Assembly: GCA_945860955.1 (NCBI GenBank) | Contig: CAMATH010000034.1 | Location: 1 to 64,000 of the forward strand | Reading direction: 5' to 3' | DNA from: Planctomicrobium piriforme | GTDB lineage: Bacteria > Planctomycetota > Planctomycetia > Planctomycetales > Planctomycetaceae | DNA length: 64,000 nucleotides | In this document: positions 63,793 through 64,000 of the stretch, one piece after another | Position numbering within the stretch: the stretch's first letter is position 1 | Layout of the letters: every line of letters begins with the position of its first letter | Position numbers and translations under genes: made by a program | Notes under the pieces: generated by a model | The model's database searches: none | Told to the model about the DNA's origin: nothing | What the model saw: the letters and a program-made list of their open reading frames with translations, nothing else

Positions 63793-64000
63793 GTGGCGAT
63801 CGAACTGCGCTGGGGCTCGGTCAGCATTGTGGGAAATGTCCGGGAAAACAACGAAGACCGGTTTTTCGTCGACCCTCAGGGCCGGTTTTTCCTGGTCGCT
63901 GACGGGATGGGAGGGCAATGCGCCGGCGAAAAAGCGAGCGCGATGGCGGCCGAACTTGTGCCCCGCAAGCTCGAGTCGATACTCCCAGCCGGCGACGACG
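63793..64000 (+). CDS. PP2C-family Ser/Thr phosphatase (3' end cut by window)
   Basis: First 69 codons of a PP2C-type phosphatase, continuing past the window edge. The metal-binding motifs are present: [13 protein letters not shown] and [21 protein letters not shown]. It begins at GTG 63793 with AAGGAA about 10 bases before. The type (SpoIIE/Stp1-like single domain) fits the reversal of Pkn-type kinase signalling; the window encodes such a kinase about 8 kb upstream, but a link is not shown. Confidence 0.9.
   Translation, partial: MAIELRWGSVSIVGNVRENNEDRFFVDPQGRFFLVADGMGGQCAGEKASAMAAELVPRKLESILPAGDD

Noticed and set aside
1-64000. tRNA, rRNA, CRISPR, prophage or insertion sequences
   Set aside because: I looked for CCA-ended cloverleaf-like stretches, regularly spaced repeats and transposase or integrase motifs and found none. 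A tRNAscan or Infernal run could overturn this for small RNAs.

Overview
The window is a chromosomal segment of a GC-rich planctomycete (Planctomycetota, probably Planctomycetaceae-like). The evidence is protein content: DUF1501 and DUF1598 proteins, a Tat-exported Gfo/Idh/MocA oxidoreductase, a GAF-HlyD hybrid adaptor, a Ser/Thr kinase fused to a STAND ATPase, a squalene-hopene-cyclase-like protein and a DUF11 surface protein. About 50 genes lie on both strands in short operons. I see no rRNA, tRNA, CRISPR array, insertion sequence or prophage. The first gene (pstB) and the last (a PP2C phosphatase) are cut by the window edges.

Layout. 1-2251: phosphate control (pstB, phoU, a PhoB-like regulator). 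2252-3434: a methyltransferase followed, in frame but after two TGA codons, by a kinase-like remnant. 3853-11478: endonuclease IV, an FAD desaturase/isomerase, a GH106-like glycosidase, a Gfo/Idh/MocA protein and a fatty-acid desaturase. 11635-16730: a short CbiX chelatase, a 224-bp inverted-repeat element, a two-gene isoprenoid operon (cyclase, then DUF116-polyprenyl synthase) and an HU gene with a clear promoter and hairpin terminator. 16963-26496: DUF1598, two alpha/beta hydrolases, a beta-propeller protein, an amidohydrolase, a repeat lipoprotein and a ceramidase-like protein. 26510-33828: a TolC lipoprotein divergent from GAF-HlyD and HlyD adaptors, then a DUF11 protein. 34056-41528: gamma-glutamyltransferase, a 40-residue zinc-ribbon protein, a DUF1501 protein with a textbook terminator, an IMPase-family phosphatase, TruD and RicT. 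41748-51310: a BlaI-type repressor, S9 peptidase, acyl-CoA carboxylase beta chain, Uma2 protein, a lone E2 acyltransferase, a frameshifted SRA/Mrr type IV restriction locus and a CotH-like lipoprotein. 51315-58550: a redoxin-like membrane protein and a probable cyclic-nucleotide module (kinase-STAND-TPR, FHA-GAF-cyclase, class II phosphodiesterase-like hydrolase). 58723-64000: bioA with an SGNH hydrolase, an H1-like basic protein, MoxR, a BshB1-like deacetylase and the PP2C start.

Three loci stand out. The first is the cyclase plus DUF116-prenyl synthase operon, which may make an uncharacterised cyclic isoprenoid. The second is the kinase/STAND, FHA-cyclase and phosphodiesterase module, whose cyclase has non-canonical purine-selecting residues. 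The third is the broken restriction locus that reads as one gene split by a -1 shift. All functional statements come from motif reading, not from database searches.
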